Source: an uncultured Faecalicatena sp.
GTDB taxonomy: Bacteria > Bacillota > Clostridia > Lachnospirales > Lachnospiraceae
Direction: 5' to 3'
NCBI GenBank assembly: GCA_948468385.1
Contig: CAOKHZ010000001.1
Span: 211,920-275,919 of the forward strand
Length of the DNA: 64,000 nucleotides
Part shown: positions 53,262 to 61,370 of the stretch, piece after piece
Layout of the letters: the number at the start of each line of letters is the position of its first letter
How positions within the stretch are numbered: the stretch's first letter is position 1
Program-made: the position numbers and the translations under genes
The notes under the pieces: model-generated
Seen by the model: only the letters and a program-made list of their open reading frames with translations
Told to the model about the DNA's origin: nothing
The model's database searches: none

Positions 53262-54347
53262 TTACTTGATATAGCTACAAATCAGGTCTCCCATCTCGCT
53301 CGTCCCGACTTGCCTCTTTCCTTCCGACATGATGTCGCCCGTGCGGTAACCGGCCTTCAACACCTCGGAAACGGCATGTTCGATGACATCCGCCTCCGCG
53401 TCAAGGTCAAAGGAATAGCGAAGCATCATGGCCGCGGAAAGAACCGTGGCAATCGGATTGGCAATCCCTTTCCCGGCAATGTCCGGCGCGGAACCGCCGC
53501 TCGGCTCATAAAGGCCGAACTTCGTCTCGTTTAAGCTGGCAGACGCGAGCATCCCGATGGAGCCGGTCACCATGCTCGCCTCGTCGGACAAAATGTCGCC
53601 GAACATGTTCTCCGTCAAAATCACGTCGAACTGGCGCGGATCCTTCACCAGCTGCATGGCGCAGTTGTCCACCAACATGTGCTCCAACGCAACTTCCGGG
53701 TAATCCTTCGCCACTTCCTCCGTCACCCTTCTCCACAAACGGGACGAATCCAATACGTTTGCCTTGTCCACGCTCGTCACCTTCTTCCGCCGCTTCATGG
53801 CGATGTCAAACGCCCGCTTGGCAATACGGCGAATCTCTTCTTCGTTATATGTAAGCGTGTCCGTGGCGACCGTCACGCCGTCAACCTCTTTTGTGGAACG
53901 CTCCCCGAAATACAAGCCGCCCGTCAGTTCCCGCATAATCATCATGTCAAAGCCGCCGGCCGTAATCTCTTCCTTCAACGGGCATGCGCCCTTCAACTCG
54001 TCATACAGTACCGCCGGCCGCAAATTCGCAAACAAATTCAGCGACTTGCGCAATTTCAAAAGGCCGGCCTCCGGCCTCTTCGATGGTTCCAATCTATACC
54101 ACGGGGAAGTCTTCGCGTCCCCGCCAATCGAGCCCATCAGCACGGCATCACTCTTTGCCGCCAGTTCAATCGTCTCGTCCGTCAACGGAATCCCGTTTAC
54201 GTCAATCGACGCTCCGCCCATCAATAACTGTGTATAAACGCACTCATGGCCATAAGACTTTGCGACCTTGTCAAGCACTTTCATCGCCTCGGTGACAATC
54301 TCCGGGCCGATTCCGTCGCCTTTTATCACGCCAATATTTAATTTCAT
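53262..54347 (-). CDS. leuB: 3-isopropylmalate dehydrogenase
   Basis: Third step of leucine synthesis. Readable blocks are [20 protein letters not shown], the substrate loop [17 protein letters not shown], the active-site region [14 protein letters not shown] and the NAD region [14 protein letters not shown]. Its 361 residues are standard. leuA, leuC and leuD are not adjacent. It heads the leuB-ilvD-ilvB-serC-serA run, and a small open reading frame of 38 codons ends three bases before its ATG. Confidence 0.95.
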   Translation of the reverse strand: MKLNIGVIKGDGIGPEIVTEAMKVLDKVAKSYGHECVYTQLLMGGASIDVNGIPLTDETIELAAKSDAVLMGSIGGDAKTSPWYRLEPSKRPEAGLLKLRKSLNLFANLRPAVLYDELKGACPLKEEITAGGFDMMIMRELTGGLYFGERSTKEVDGVTVATDTLTYNEEEIRRIAKRAFDIAMKRRKKVTSVDKANVLDSSRLWRRVTEEVAKDYPEVALEHMLVDNCAMQLVKDPRQFDVILTENMFGDILSDEASMVTGSIGMLASASLNETKFGLYEPSGGSAPDIAGKGIANPIATVLSAAMMLRYSFDLDAEADVIEHAVSEVLKAGYRTGDIMSEGKRQVGTSEMGDLICSYIK

Positions 54348-54350
54348 CTT

Positions 54351-54467
54351 TCATTCATCCTTCCTGTCTTTTAAAAGCACGCGCCAAGGTGCGAGCCAAA
54401 GCGCGACCATGCCGACAAGCAAACCCTTCCGAATTTTCCTTGTGACAAAAATATCGTCTTTTATCAT
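54351..54467 (-). CDS. Possible 38-residue small ORF or leader peptide before leuB
   Basis: From ATG 54467 the frame stays open for 38 codons to TGA at 54351-54353. The product has a charged start (MIKDDIFVTRKIRKG), a hydrophobic L/V/A/W segment (LLVGMVALWLAPWRVLL) and a KDRKDE tail, resembling a small single-span membrane protein. It contains seven Leu and four Val codons, which recalls attenuation leaders. AGGGAA lies nine bases before the ATG. The ATG overlaps the -10 of the best leuB promoter candidate, so both readings cannot be true from that start; internal starts are TTG 54422 and ATG 54410. Confidence 0.35.
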   Translation of the reverse strand: MIKDDIFVTRKIRKGLLVGMVALWLAPWRVLLKDRKDE

Positions 54468-54491
54468 ACCGCATTTCCCTATCGGTTTCAA
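54463..54491 (-). promoter_or_regulatory. Promoter candidate for the leuB-ilv-ser operon
   Basis: TTGAAA and TATGAT are 17 bases apart on the minus strand, giving a leader of about 110 nucleotides before leuB. The leader holds the small open reading frame. It lies just downstream of the yajC terminator, so independent transcription of the leu-ilv operon is plausible. Confidence 0.65.
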
Positions 54492-54511
54492 GACCAAGAT
54501 TTTGAAAAGTT

Positions 54512-54545
54512 AAAAAAAGAACCGGAGACGATTCTCTTCCGATTC
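54512..54545 (-). terminator. Rho-independent terminator for yajC
   Basis: GAATCGGA and TCCGGTTC pair (with one G-T) around an 11-base loop on the minus strand, followed by seven T's. It begins 12 bp after the yajC stop codon. Confidence 0.75.
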
Positions 54546-54557
54546 TTTCCTCAATCC

Positions 54558-54911
54558 TTATTTCTTGGAGTCCTGCTTGCTCTCGGCAACTTCTGCCGCA
54601 CCCGGCTTCTCGACCTCCACGATTGCCTCCTTCTTCATCGGAATCCGGCAGTTCTTGTTGTTTCCAAATTCCACGATGACGCCGCCGCGCTCTTCGTCGA
54701 TGTCGATGACCACGCCAAAGAACCCGCTGCTCGTCAGCACGTTGTCACCGATTTCCAATGCGGAAAGCATCGCCGACATCTTTTTCCGATCTTTGTTCTG
54801 CGGACGAATCCAAAAGAAATAAAGCAATGCGAACAACGCGCCATACATAATCACCAAGCCGCCAATGCCGCCTGCTCCCGCTCCTGCTTCCGCTACTAAT
54901 AATCCTGACAT
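54558..54911 (-). CDS. yajC: Preprotein translocase accessory subunit YajC
   Basis: Small single-span membrane subunit associated with SecDF in the Sec pathway. A hydrophobic helix (VIMYGALFALLYFFWIRPQN, ending at the conserved RPQ) is followed by KMSAMLSALEIGDNVLTSSG, the family-defining region, and IVEFGNNKNCRIPMKKEAI. The C-terminal 20 residues are a polar tail. It follows tgt, the standard tgt-yajC order. A separate promoter candidate lies directly upstream. secD and secF are not present in this window. Confidence 0.94.
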   Translation of the reverse strand: MSGLLVAEAGAGAGGIGGLVIMYGALFALLYFFWIRPQNKDRKKMSAMLSALEIGDNVLTSSGFFGVVIDIDEERGGVIVEFGNNKNCRIPMKKEAIVEVEKPGAAEVAESKQDSKK

Positions 54912-54949
54912 TTCATTTCCTCCTAAATCTCATTTGATGCAATATACCT

Positions 54950-54978
54950 ACTATACACAATAATTTCAATAACTGCAA
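54950..54978 (-). promoter_or_regulatory. Promoter candidate for yajC
   Basis: TTGCAG and TATAGT are 17 bases apart on the minus strand, about 39 bases before the yajC ATG. Confidence 0.6.
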
Positions 54979-55013
54979 GATTTTTTTCGCTTTTCCGTGA
55001 AAAATTTCTCACC

Positions 55014-56141
55014 TCACCCTTGCATCATTCCTTCCAGCTTCCTCTTTTTATAAGCCGCAAACTCGCCCGCGTCCAAAGCGTTCCGAATCTCTTCCATCAT
55101 CGTATTATAAAAATAAAGGTTGTGCAACACGCACAAGCGCATCCCGAGCATCTCCCCGGCTTTCAATAAATGTCGGATGTAGGCGCGGCTATAGCTTCGG
55201 CAAGCCGGACACTGACACCCCTCCTCGATCGGCGCGTCGTCCAGCTCGTACTTCGCGTTAAACAAATTCAGTTTTCCGTGATTGGTATACACGTGCCCGT
55301 GCCGTCCGTTGCGCGACGGATACACACAGTCAAAAAAGTCCACGCCCCGCTCCACGCCCTCCAAAATGTTGGCCGGCGTGCCGACTCCCATCAGATAGGT
55401 CGGCTTGTCCTGCGGCAGATGAGGAACCACCGCGTCCAGTATCCGATACATTTCCTCATGCGTCTCCCCGACCGCAAGACCTCCAATCGCATAACCGTCC
55501 AGCCCCAGTTCGGTAATCCGCCGGGCGTGCTCAATACGGATGTCCTCATAAATGCCGCCCTGGTTGATGCCAAACAGCATTTGCCTCGGGTTCAACGTCT
55601 CCGGCAACGCGTTCAAACGCTTCATCTCGTCCTTGCAACGCACAAGCCACCTCGTCGTGCGGGCCACGGAATCTTCCATATAACGCCGGTCGGCCACGCT
55701 GGACGGACATTCGTCAAACGCCATGGCAATCGTCGAGGCCAGATGGGATTGAATTTGCATGCTCTGTTCTGGTCCCATGAAAATCTTGCGCCCATCTACG
55801 TGCGAATGAAAATGCACCCCTTCTTCCTTGATTTTACGCAGCCCTGCCAGAGAGAACACCTGAAAGCCTCCGGAATCCGTCAGGATCGGCTTGTCCCATT
55901 TCATGAACTTGTGCAGTCCGCCCAACTTGTAGACGACCTCGTCACCGGGACGAACGTGCAGGTGATAGGTATTGGAAAGTTCCACCTGCGTCTTGATTTG
56001 TTGCAAGTCGTCCGTGGAGACGGCCCCCTTGATGGCGGCGGCCGTTCCCACGTTCATAAATACGGGGGTCTCGATATTTCCGTGAACGGTGTGAAAACGC
56101 CCCCGCTTCGCCCGCCCTTCTGTTTTAAGCAATTCGTACAT
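55014..56141 (-). CDS. tgt: Queuine tRNA-ribosyltransferase
   Basis: Exchanges guanine 34 for preQ1 in tRNAs with GUN anticodons. The active-site LTDSGGFQVFSLAGLRKIKE and MAFDECPS segments, the nucleophile aspartate in FDCVYPSRNGRHG, and the zinc cysteines in CQCPACRSYSRAYIRHL are intact. The 375 residues are standard. It starts 18 bp after the stop of the L,D-transpeptidase gene and precedes yajC. Confidence 0.97.
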   Translation of the reverse strand: MYELLKTEGRAKRGRFHTVHGNIETPVFMNVGTAAAIKGAVSTDDLQQIKTQVELSNTYHLHVRPGDEVVYKLGGLHKFMKWDKPILTDSGGFQVFSLAGLRKIKEEGVHFHSHVDGRKIFMGPEQSMQIQSHLASTIAMAFDECPSSVADRRYMEDSVARTTRWLVRCKDEMKRLNALPETLNPRQMLFGINQGGIYEDIRIEHARRITELGLDGYAIGGLAVGETHEEMYRILDAVVPHLPQDKPTYLMGVGTPANILEGVERGVDFFDCVYPSRNGRHGHVYTNHGKLNLFNAKYELDDAPIEEGCQCPACRSYSRAYIRHLLKAGEMLGMRLCVLHNLYFYNTMMEEIRNALDAGEFAAYKKRKLEGMMQG

Positions 56142-56159
56142 ATATAGAATCCTCTCTTG

Positions 56160-57932
56160 TCAATAGTGAATCACGATCGGCGTCCCCACTTCCACCATCG
56201 GGTAGAGCGTCTGGATGGAACTATAAGACATGTTGATACAGCCATGGGAACCATATGTTTTATACAATTCCCCGCCAAATCCCGGCTGCCACGTCGCGTC
56301 ATGGAACCCGACTCCGCCCCAGGTCACGCGCATCCAATAATCCACGTGGGACACGTATTCCGGTTCTCCCGTGGCCGGGTCGATATTTCCCGTCATCGTG
56401 TAATCCGTGCATTTTTCAAGAACACGGTATACCCCGTCCGGGGTCTTTCTGGCCGGATTTGGCAAGCCGGTAATCACGTCGCACTCGAACGCGATTTGCC
56501 CGTCCTTCATATACCACATATGCTGCGCCGAAATATCCACCTCGAGATACGTCCCGCCCCAATCCGGGTTACCATGCACGGCCGCCCGCTGTCCGATCAA
56601 ATAAGCCGGCTCGCGTTCAACAACCGCCCCGTCACGAATGTTTTGCAAAATCGCGTTAAACTCCGACCCTTCATCCACAGCCCAGCCATAACCGCCCCAG
56701 CTTACCTTTCCCGGCTGCACCTCCGCGGCCTTTCCCCACGGAGTGGTAAAGTTACGCACCTTGTCATACGTGTCATACTTGTCGCCAAATTCCGTCAGCC
56801 ATGCCTTTATCGCGTCCTCCGAAAAAATCACGTTCATATCCTCGTCCGTGGAAAGCCACGTGGAAATCGTGTCCTTGTCAAGCACGACATCGGTGTCCAT
56901 CTTGTACGTGATGCTCGCCCGCAAGTACGTATTCATGTCATCACAAGCCTTTTGCACTTCCGGCGATTCCGTCGTATATCTAGGATAAGCGTAACAATCC
57001 TCCGCCTCCATGTCAAGCATGGGATTTAGTTCCTCCATTGATTCCCTGATTTTCTTGTCCAGGTTTTCCGTATTGACCGCCGTGCCAATCACTTCCTTCT
57101 CGGGAACGAATTTCTCCCCGTCATACTTGGGGTAAGCCGACACGGACGGAATCTGTTCTTTTTTTAAACAACCAAGATTTTCTATCTTTTGCGCAAGCTT
57201 CTTTTCATCATAGGAAACCTCGATAGGTACCTCCATCTTGGTATCCTGAAAATAAGAAGCCGGCCAGAGGAACGCGTTTTGTTTTTGCAACAATTTGTCA
57301 AACGCGTCCTCGTCCTTGTAAGCCATGTCAATTTCGGTGGCCTTTATGGTTTCCGCGTGCCCGCCGTTTTCTTTTACCGTCAACGCGTATCCTTTGACTT
57401 GTTCCGCCCAAAACTCCTCCGCCTCTGCAGCACTTTTTGCGGTAAAGTCATATCCGTTGATTTCCGTGTTCATCAAGAAATGGCTCATGAAATAGAAAGC
57501 GACCCCGCCATACAAAAGGGCGATGATTCCCAGCGTCACGCCTCCCCCGATAGCCCACTTCTTCCAATTTGAAGAACCGCGCCTCTCCTTGGATGCCGCA
57601 TTTGGAGAGACCGCCTTTACCCCCTTCGTCCCTTTAAGCTCCCCTCTTGAAGCGGTCGCTTTGGACGAACTCCCTTTTGAAGTAGCCGCCTTGGACGAAG
57701 TCGCCCTTGAAACTGCTGCTTTGGACGAACTCCCTTTTGGAATAGCCGCCTTGGACGAAGTCCCTTTTGAACCGGTCACTTTGGGAGAATCCGCTTTTTT
57801 TGTCGTCCCTCCTTGTCGCTTGCCGTGATTCTTTTTACGGCGGGCAACATCGTCCTTTGTATCTTTGTGTTCCTCCTCGGTTTCGTCGTCCAGATAAATG
57901 ATGTCTGGATCTGGAAGCTTCTTTTTGCTCAT
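56160..57932 (-). CDS. L,D-transpeptidase (YkuD) with repeat-rich N-terminus
   Basis: Membrane-anchored cell-wall enzyme forming 3-3 cross-links or anchoring proteins. A long cytosolic N-terminus (residues 1-126, S/K/A-rich) leads to one transmembrane helix (WAIGGGVTLGIIALLYGG), two VanW/PG_binding_4-like modules (about 150-450), then YkuD with the catalytic SHGCINM near the C-terminus (cysteine about residue 573). ATG 57932 follows GGAGAAGG. The N-terminus includes four decapeptide units of the type SSKAAxSKGS. It diverges from aroC and precedes tgt. Confidence 0.9.
   Translation of the reverse strand: MSKKKLPDPDIIYLDDETEEEHKDTKDDVARRKKNHGKRQGGTTKKADSPKVTGSKGTSSKAAIPKGSSSKAAVSRATSSKAATSKGSSSKATASRGELKGTKGVKAVSPNAASKERRGSSNWKKWAIGGGVTLGIIALLYGGVAFYFMSHFLMNTEINGYDFTAKSAAEAEEFWAEQVKGYALTVKENGGHAETIKATEIDMAYKDEDAFDKLLQKQNAFLWPASYFQDTKMEVPIEVSYDEKKLAQKIENLGCLKKEQIPSVSAYPKYDGEKFVPEKEVIGTAVNTENLDKKIRESMEELNPMLDMEAEDCYAYPRYTTESPEVQKACDDMNTYLRASITYKMDTDVVLDKDTISTWLSTDEDMNVIFSEDAIKAWLTEFGDKYDTYDKVRNFTTPWGKAAEVQPGKVSWGGYGWAVDEGSEFNAILQNIRDGAVVEREPAYLIGQRAAVHGNPDWGGTYLEVDISAQHMWYMKDGQIAFECDVITGLPNPARKTPDGVYRVLEKCTDYTMTGNIDPATGEPEYVSHVDYWMRVTWGGVGFHDATWQPGFGGELYKTYGSHGCINMSYSSIQTLYPMVEVGTPIVIHY
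57658..57790. repeat. 30-bp tandem repeats within the L,D-transpeptidase gene
   Basis: Four head-to-tail units of 30 bp begin at 57661, 57691, 57721 and 57751 (consensus starts TTGGACGAAG), with weaker partial units on either side. They encode decapeptides of the form SSKAA-x-S-K/R-G/A-S/T. The units alternate between two subtypes, suggesting expansion by duplication of a 60-bp pair. Confidence 0.85.
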
Positions 57933-57969
57933 TTTCCTTCTCCCCATTCATGAATTTCACGATGATTCG

Positions 57970-57998
57970 ATAATACCATGTATTTTTCGTAATGTACA
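57970..57998 (-). promoter_or_regulatory. Promoter candidate for L,D-transpeptidase-tgt
   Basis: TGTACA and TATTAT are separated by 17 bases on the minus strand, about 38 bases before the ATG of the transpeptidase gene. Confidence 0.5.
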
Positions 57999-58070
57999 GA
58001 AAAATATCCCAATTCAGAAAAAATTAAACATTAAAGTGAAAATCAGACATTAAAAAAGGGACATTATACG

Positions 58071-58099
58071 TTGCATGTTTGCCTTTCTTCTTTTATAAT
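58071..58099 (+). promoter_or_regulatory. Promoter for aroC
   Basis: TTGCAT and TATAAT are separated by 17 bases on the plus strand; the -10 is the exact consensus. The transcription start would be near 58106, giving a leader of about 170 nucleotides before the aroC ATG. Confidence 0.8.
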
Positions 58100-58115
58100 A
58101 AAAAGCAATGGGTTT

Positions 58116-58214
58116 GATTACCATTCACGACCATTTCCCATACGCGCGTAAAACCAGACGGCTTGTGGCTCTTTGCCGCTTATGCGGCTTACTGTTTTAC
58201 CAACGTGGGTAAAG
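58116..58214. repeat. Palindromic intergenic element C in the aroC leader
   Basis: This stretch begins GATTACCATTCACGACC and shares CCATTCACG-CC, TTTC, CCCA and GCGTAAAACCAG in the same order with the element at 26976-27045. Internally CCCATACGCGCGTAAAACCAG-type sequence (58137-58157) pairs imperfectly with CTGTTTTACCAACGTGGG (58192-58209) around a GCCGC/GCGGC hairpin. It is the main content of the 344-bp gap between the transpeptidase and aroC genes; I see no gene in that gap. Confidence 0.6.
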
Positions 58215-58276
58215 TTGGCGATTACTACATGTTTATGCATTTTCTAATTCACAATATAACGAGGATGGTGTTTTTT

Positions 58277-59386
58277 ATGAGCGGTTCTGGCTTTGGAAAA
58301 TTATTTCGGATAACGACCTGGGGGGAGTCACATGGTCCGGGCATCGGCGTCGTGATTGACGGATGTCCGGCGGGAGTTTCCCTCTCAGAAGAAATGATTC
58401 AGACATTTTTAGACCGGCGCAGGCCCGGCCAAAGTAAATTTACGACCCAACGCAAAGAAAGCGACCAGGTGGAAATCTTGTCCGGCGTGTTCGAGGGCAA
58501 GACGACCGGCACGTCCATTTCCCTGATGGTTCGAAACCTGGACCAACGTTCCCGGGATTATGGAAATATCGCCGAGGTGTTTCGTCCCGGCCACGCCGAT
58601 TACACATATACGCAAAAATACGGTTTCCGGGATTATCGCGGCGGCGGACGTTCGTCTGGACGCGAAACGATTGGCCGGGTGGCCGCCGGAGCCGTCGCGG
58701 CCCAGATTTTAGCACGGCTTGGTATCCACGTCACGGCATACGCCAAATCCGTCGGTCCGGTCACGGTGAAGGAAAAGGACTACCGGCTCAACGAGATTTC
58801 TCAAAACCGGCTCTTTATGCCCAATAACGAGCTGGCGCAAAAGGCCGAGGAATATTTGACACAGATGATGGCAGGGAAGGATTCCGCCGGCGGCGTCATC
58901 GAATGTACCGTAAACGGGATGCCGGTCGGAATCGGAGAGCCCGTCTTTGACAAACTGGACGCATGCCTAAGCCACGCCCTGCTCTCCATCGGCGCGGTGA
59001 AGGGCGTGGAATTCGGAAGCGGGATGGCCGCGGCCAAAAGCAACGGCAGCACGAACAACGACGAATTTTATATGGAAAACGGTCAAGTCCAGAAAAGGAC
59101 GAACCATGCCGGCGGCATCCTCGGCGGCATGAGCGACGGCTCCGACCTCGTGTTGCGCGCCGCCCTCAAGCCGACCCCGTCCATCGCCCAGGCGCAACAG
59201 ACCGTGGACGTGCATGGCGAAAACACGGAACTAATCATCCATGGCCGCCACGACCCAATCATCGTCCCCCGAGCTGTCGTCGTCGTGGAATCCATGGTCG
59301 CCATCACGCTGGTGGACTTGCTGTTTGAGAACATGAGCAGCCGGATGGATAAGATTTGCGACTATTATGGGAAAGGCGCGAAGTGA
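58277..59386 (+). CDS. aroC: Chorismate synthase
   Basis: Last step of the shikimate pathway, FMN-dependent. The start GFGKLFRITTWGESHGPGIG, the GGRSSGRETIGRVAAGAVA block and the RPGHADYTYTQKYG segment are invariant parts of the active site. The chosen ATG at 58277, behind GAGG at 12 bases, gives 369 residues; the open frame begins at 58163 but the extra 38 residues run through the leader element. No other aromatic gene is adjacent. A bidirectional terminator follows. Confidence 0.97.
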   Translation: MSGSGFGKLFRITTWGESHGPGIGVVIDGCPAGVSLSEEMIQTFLDRRRPGQSKFTTQRKESDQVEILSGVFEGKTTGTSISLMVRNLDQRSRDYGNIAEVFRPGHADYTYTQKYGFRDYRGGGRSSGRETIGRVAAGAVAAQILARLGIHVTAYAKSVGPVTVKEKDYRLNEISQNRLFMPNNELAQKAEEYLTQMMAGKDSAGGVIECTVNGMPVGIGEPVFDKLDACLSHALLSIGAVKGVEFGSGMAAAKSNGSTNNDEFYMENGQVQKRTNHAGGILGGMSDGSDLVLRAALKPTPSIAQAQQTVDVHGENTELIIHGRHDPIIVPRAVVVVESMVAITLVDLLFENMSSRMDKICDYYGKGAK

Positions 59387-59418
59387 TTGACGAGAATGCT
59401 TACCAAGTAAGACAAAAA

Positions 59419-59469
59419 GCGTGCATCAAATTGCAAATCATCCTAATTTGATGCACGCTTTCTTCTTTT
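59419..59469. terminator. Bidirectional terminator between aroC and potD
   Basis: GCGTGCATCAAATT and AATTTGATGCACGC form a perfect 14-bp stem with a 12-base loop (59419-59458). T-rich sequence follows on the plus strand, and TTTTT follows on the minus strand. aroC and the pot operon converge here. Confidence 0.9.
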
Positions 59470-59495
59470 ACAAACCATCTTCATCTTGGCAGTCC

Positions 59496-60557
59496 TTAAT
59501 CTGCCTTCAATTCCTTCCAATAGTCATTCATCAGATCCGTCGTGTCCTGATCTAATTGCTTTAACACCTCGCAGTCTTCAAGCACCCCCTCCGGCGGTAT
59601 CAGCGCCCCGTTTGCCTTGTCTTCCTCGGACATGTTCTCCACCACCGCGTCGTTTACCGTGGAATAATAAATGTACTCATAGTTCATCTGCGCGACATCC
59701 TCGCGGCAGAGGAAGTCCAAAAACTTTTGCGCCGCGTCCATGTTGTCGCAATATTTCGTCACGCCCCACGCGTCAATCCAGAGGTTCGATCCCTCCTTGG
59801 GAACGGCATACATGAGCTTGTCGTTATAGTCGTGCGCGAGATACGCCTCTCCCGAATAAATGACCGCCACGGCGGCGTTCTCGGCCACCATCTCCTCGCG
59901 TACCTCGTCCACGAGGTATGCCTGCACGTCCGGCTTCTGGGCAAGCAACACGTCCTGCGCCTCTTTTAATTCCTCCGGGTCGGTGGTGTTTAGCGAATAT
60001 CCGAGATATTTGAGAGCCACCAAGTAGCTGTCGCGCATGCTGTTTTGCATAATCACTTCGCCTGCGTAATCCCCATTGAACAACACTTCCCAGCTGTCAA
60101 TTTCTCCTTTTACTTTGTCTTTGTTGTATAAAATGCCAACCGTTCCCCAAAAGTACGGCAACGTGTACTTGTTTTCTGGGTCGAAAGATTTTGAAAACTC
60201 AAAGTACCGCTCGCCGACGTTACCGATGTGCTCGAACGAACTGGTATCAATCTCTTTTAATTCGCCCTCCTGAATTAATTTTTCCAACATGTAGTCGCTC
60301 GTGCAAAGCAAGTCGTACTCAATCGCCCCCGACTTATATTTCGTGTACAAGTCCTCCGGCGTCACGGCCTCCTCGTACAAAATCCTGATTCCGGTCTCCT
60401 CGGTGAACATCTCAATCACTTCCGGATCCAAGTATTCCCCATAATTAAAGACGGTCAACGTCTCCTTCGTTTCCGCCTCCTTCGCGCACCCGCCCACGAA
60501 CAACGACGTGCACGCGAACGCCCCCGCAAGGAGCATCGCCAATGCCCTTTTCTTCAT
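59496..60557 (-). CDS. potD: Polyamine ABC transporter substrate-binding lipoprotein
   Basis: Extracytoplasmic binding protein for spermidine or putrescine. A lipoprotein signal ends in FVGGC with the lipidated cysteine at residue 24. The mature part begins TLTVFNYGEYLDPEVIEMF, typical of PotD/PotF, and DYMLEKLIQEGELKEID and LWIDAWGVTKYCDNMDAAQKF, conserved in the family, follow. The 353 residues are standard. It is the last gene of regulator-potA-potB-potC-potD. Which polyamine it binds cannot be read from the sequence. Confidence 0.93.
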   Translation of the reverse strand: MKKRALAMLLAGAFACTSLFVGGCAKEAETKETLTVFNYGEYLDPEVIEMFTEETGIRILYEEAVTPEDLYTKYKSGAIEYDLLCTSDYMLEKLIQEGELKEIDTSSFEHIGNVGERYFEFSKSFDPENKYTLPYFWGTVGILYNKDKVKGEIDSWEVLFNGDYAGEVIMQNSMRDSYLVALKYLGYSLNTTDPEELKEAQDVLLAQKPDVQAYLVDEVREEMVAENAAVAVIYSGEAYLAHDYNDKLMYAVPKEGSNLWIDAWGVTKYCDNMDAAQKFLDFLCREDVAQMNYEYIYYSTVNDAVVENMSEEDKANGALIPPEGVLEDCEVLKQLDQDTTDLMNDYWKELKAD

Positions 60558-60584
60558 CTTTCTTATTTCCTTTCCTTGTTAAAT

Positions 60585-61370
60585 CTACAAATTTTTTTCC
60601 TTTTTCTTTGGTAGAAAATTCACCACCAAAAGCAAGGCGAACACCGTCACGAAAATCAACGTGGACAGCGCGTACATTTCCGGCTTGATGCCCTTTTTAA
60701 GTTCCCCATATATCATGGTCGAGAGCGTGTTGACCCCCGCTCCCTTTGTAAAATACGTAATCACGAAGTCGTCCATCGACATCGTGAAGGCCATGAAAAA
60801 GCCGGCCACGATGCCGCTCATAAGCTGCGGCAGCAACACTTTGAAAAACGCGTAGACGGCACCCGCCCCCAAATCCCTGGCCGCCTCGTAAACGCTTAAA
60901 TTCATCTGTTTTATTTTCGGCATCACGCTCAAAATCACATAGGGAATATTGAACGTGATATGCGCGAGCAAAACGCTTGTAAATCCCAACGGCATAAAGC
61001 GGACGAACCATAGCATCAAGGCGATGCCGGTCACGATGTCCGCGTTTAACATCGGAATGTTGGTAAACATCATCATCACCTGATATCCGCGCCGCCGCAT
61101 GGCTTGGATTCCCAACGCGGCCAGCACGCCAATCAGCGTGGCGATCCCTGCCGAAAGAAGTGCCAGCCCAATCGTGGTCCAAAGCGCGTCCATGATCTGG
61201 TGATTGGAAAACAGCACTTGATACCAACGCAGGGTAAATCCCCCCCACACCACGCGGGAGCGCGAGTCGTTAAACGAAAGTACGATTAAGACCGCGATTG
61301 GCGCATATAAAAACACGATGATGAGTGCAAGGTAAAACCTGCTGATAAAATCTTTCACTCTCTCTACCAT
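60585..61370 (-). CDS. potC: Polyamine ABC transporter permease PotC
   Basis: Inner-membrane permease with about six helices (261 residues) and the EAA cytoplasmic loop EAARDLGAGAVYAFFKVLLP that docks on PotA. The N-terminal FYLALIIVFLYAPIAVLIVL and SFNDSRSRVVWGGFTLRWY segments are typical of PotC. Its start overlaps the potB stop by 7 bp. Confidence 0.95.
   Translation of the reverse strand: MVERVKDFISRFYLALIIVFLYAPIAVLIVLSFNDSRSRVVWGGFTLRWYQVLFSNHQIMDALWTTIGLALLSAGIATLIGVLAALGIQAMRRRGYQVMMMFTNIPMLNADIVTGIALMLWFVRFMPLGFTSVLLAHITFNIPYVILSVMPKIKQMNLSVYEAARDLGAGAVYAFFKVLLPQLMSGIVAGFFMAFTMSMDDFVITYFTKGAGVNTLSTMIYGELKKGIKPEMYALSTLIFVTVFALLLVVNFLPKKKEKNL

Noticed and set aside
54348-54491. T-box or other riboswitch before leuB
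   Set aside because: The leader is too short (about 110 nt) and no T-box sequence or terminator-antiterminator pair could be read.
58163-58276. 38-residue N-terminal extension of chorismate synthase
   Set aside because: It translates the palindromic leader element and precedes the invariant start of the enzyme; ATG 58277 fits.
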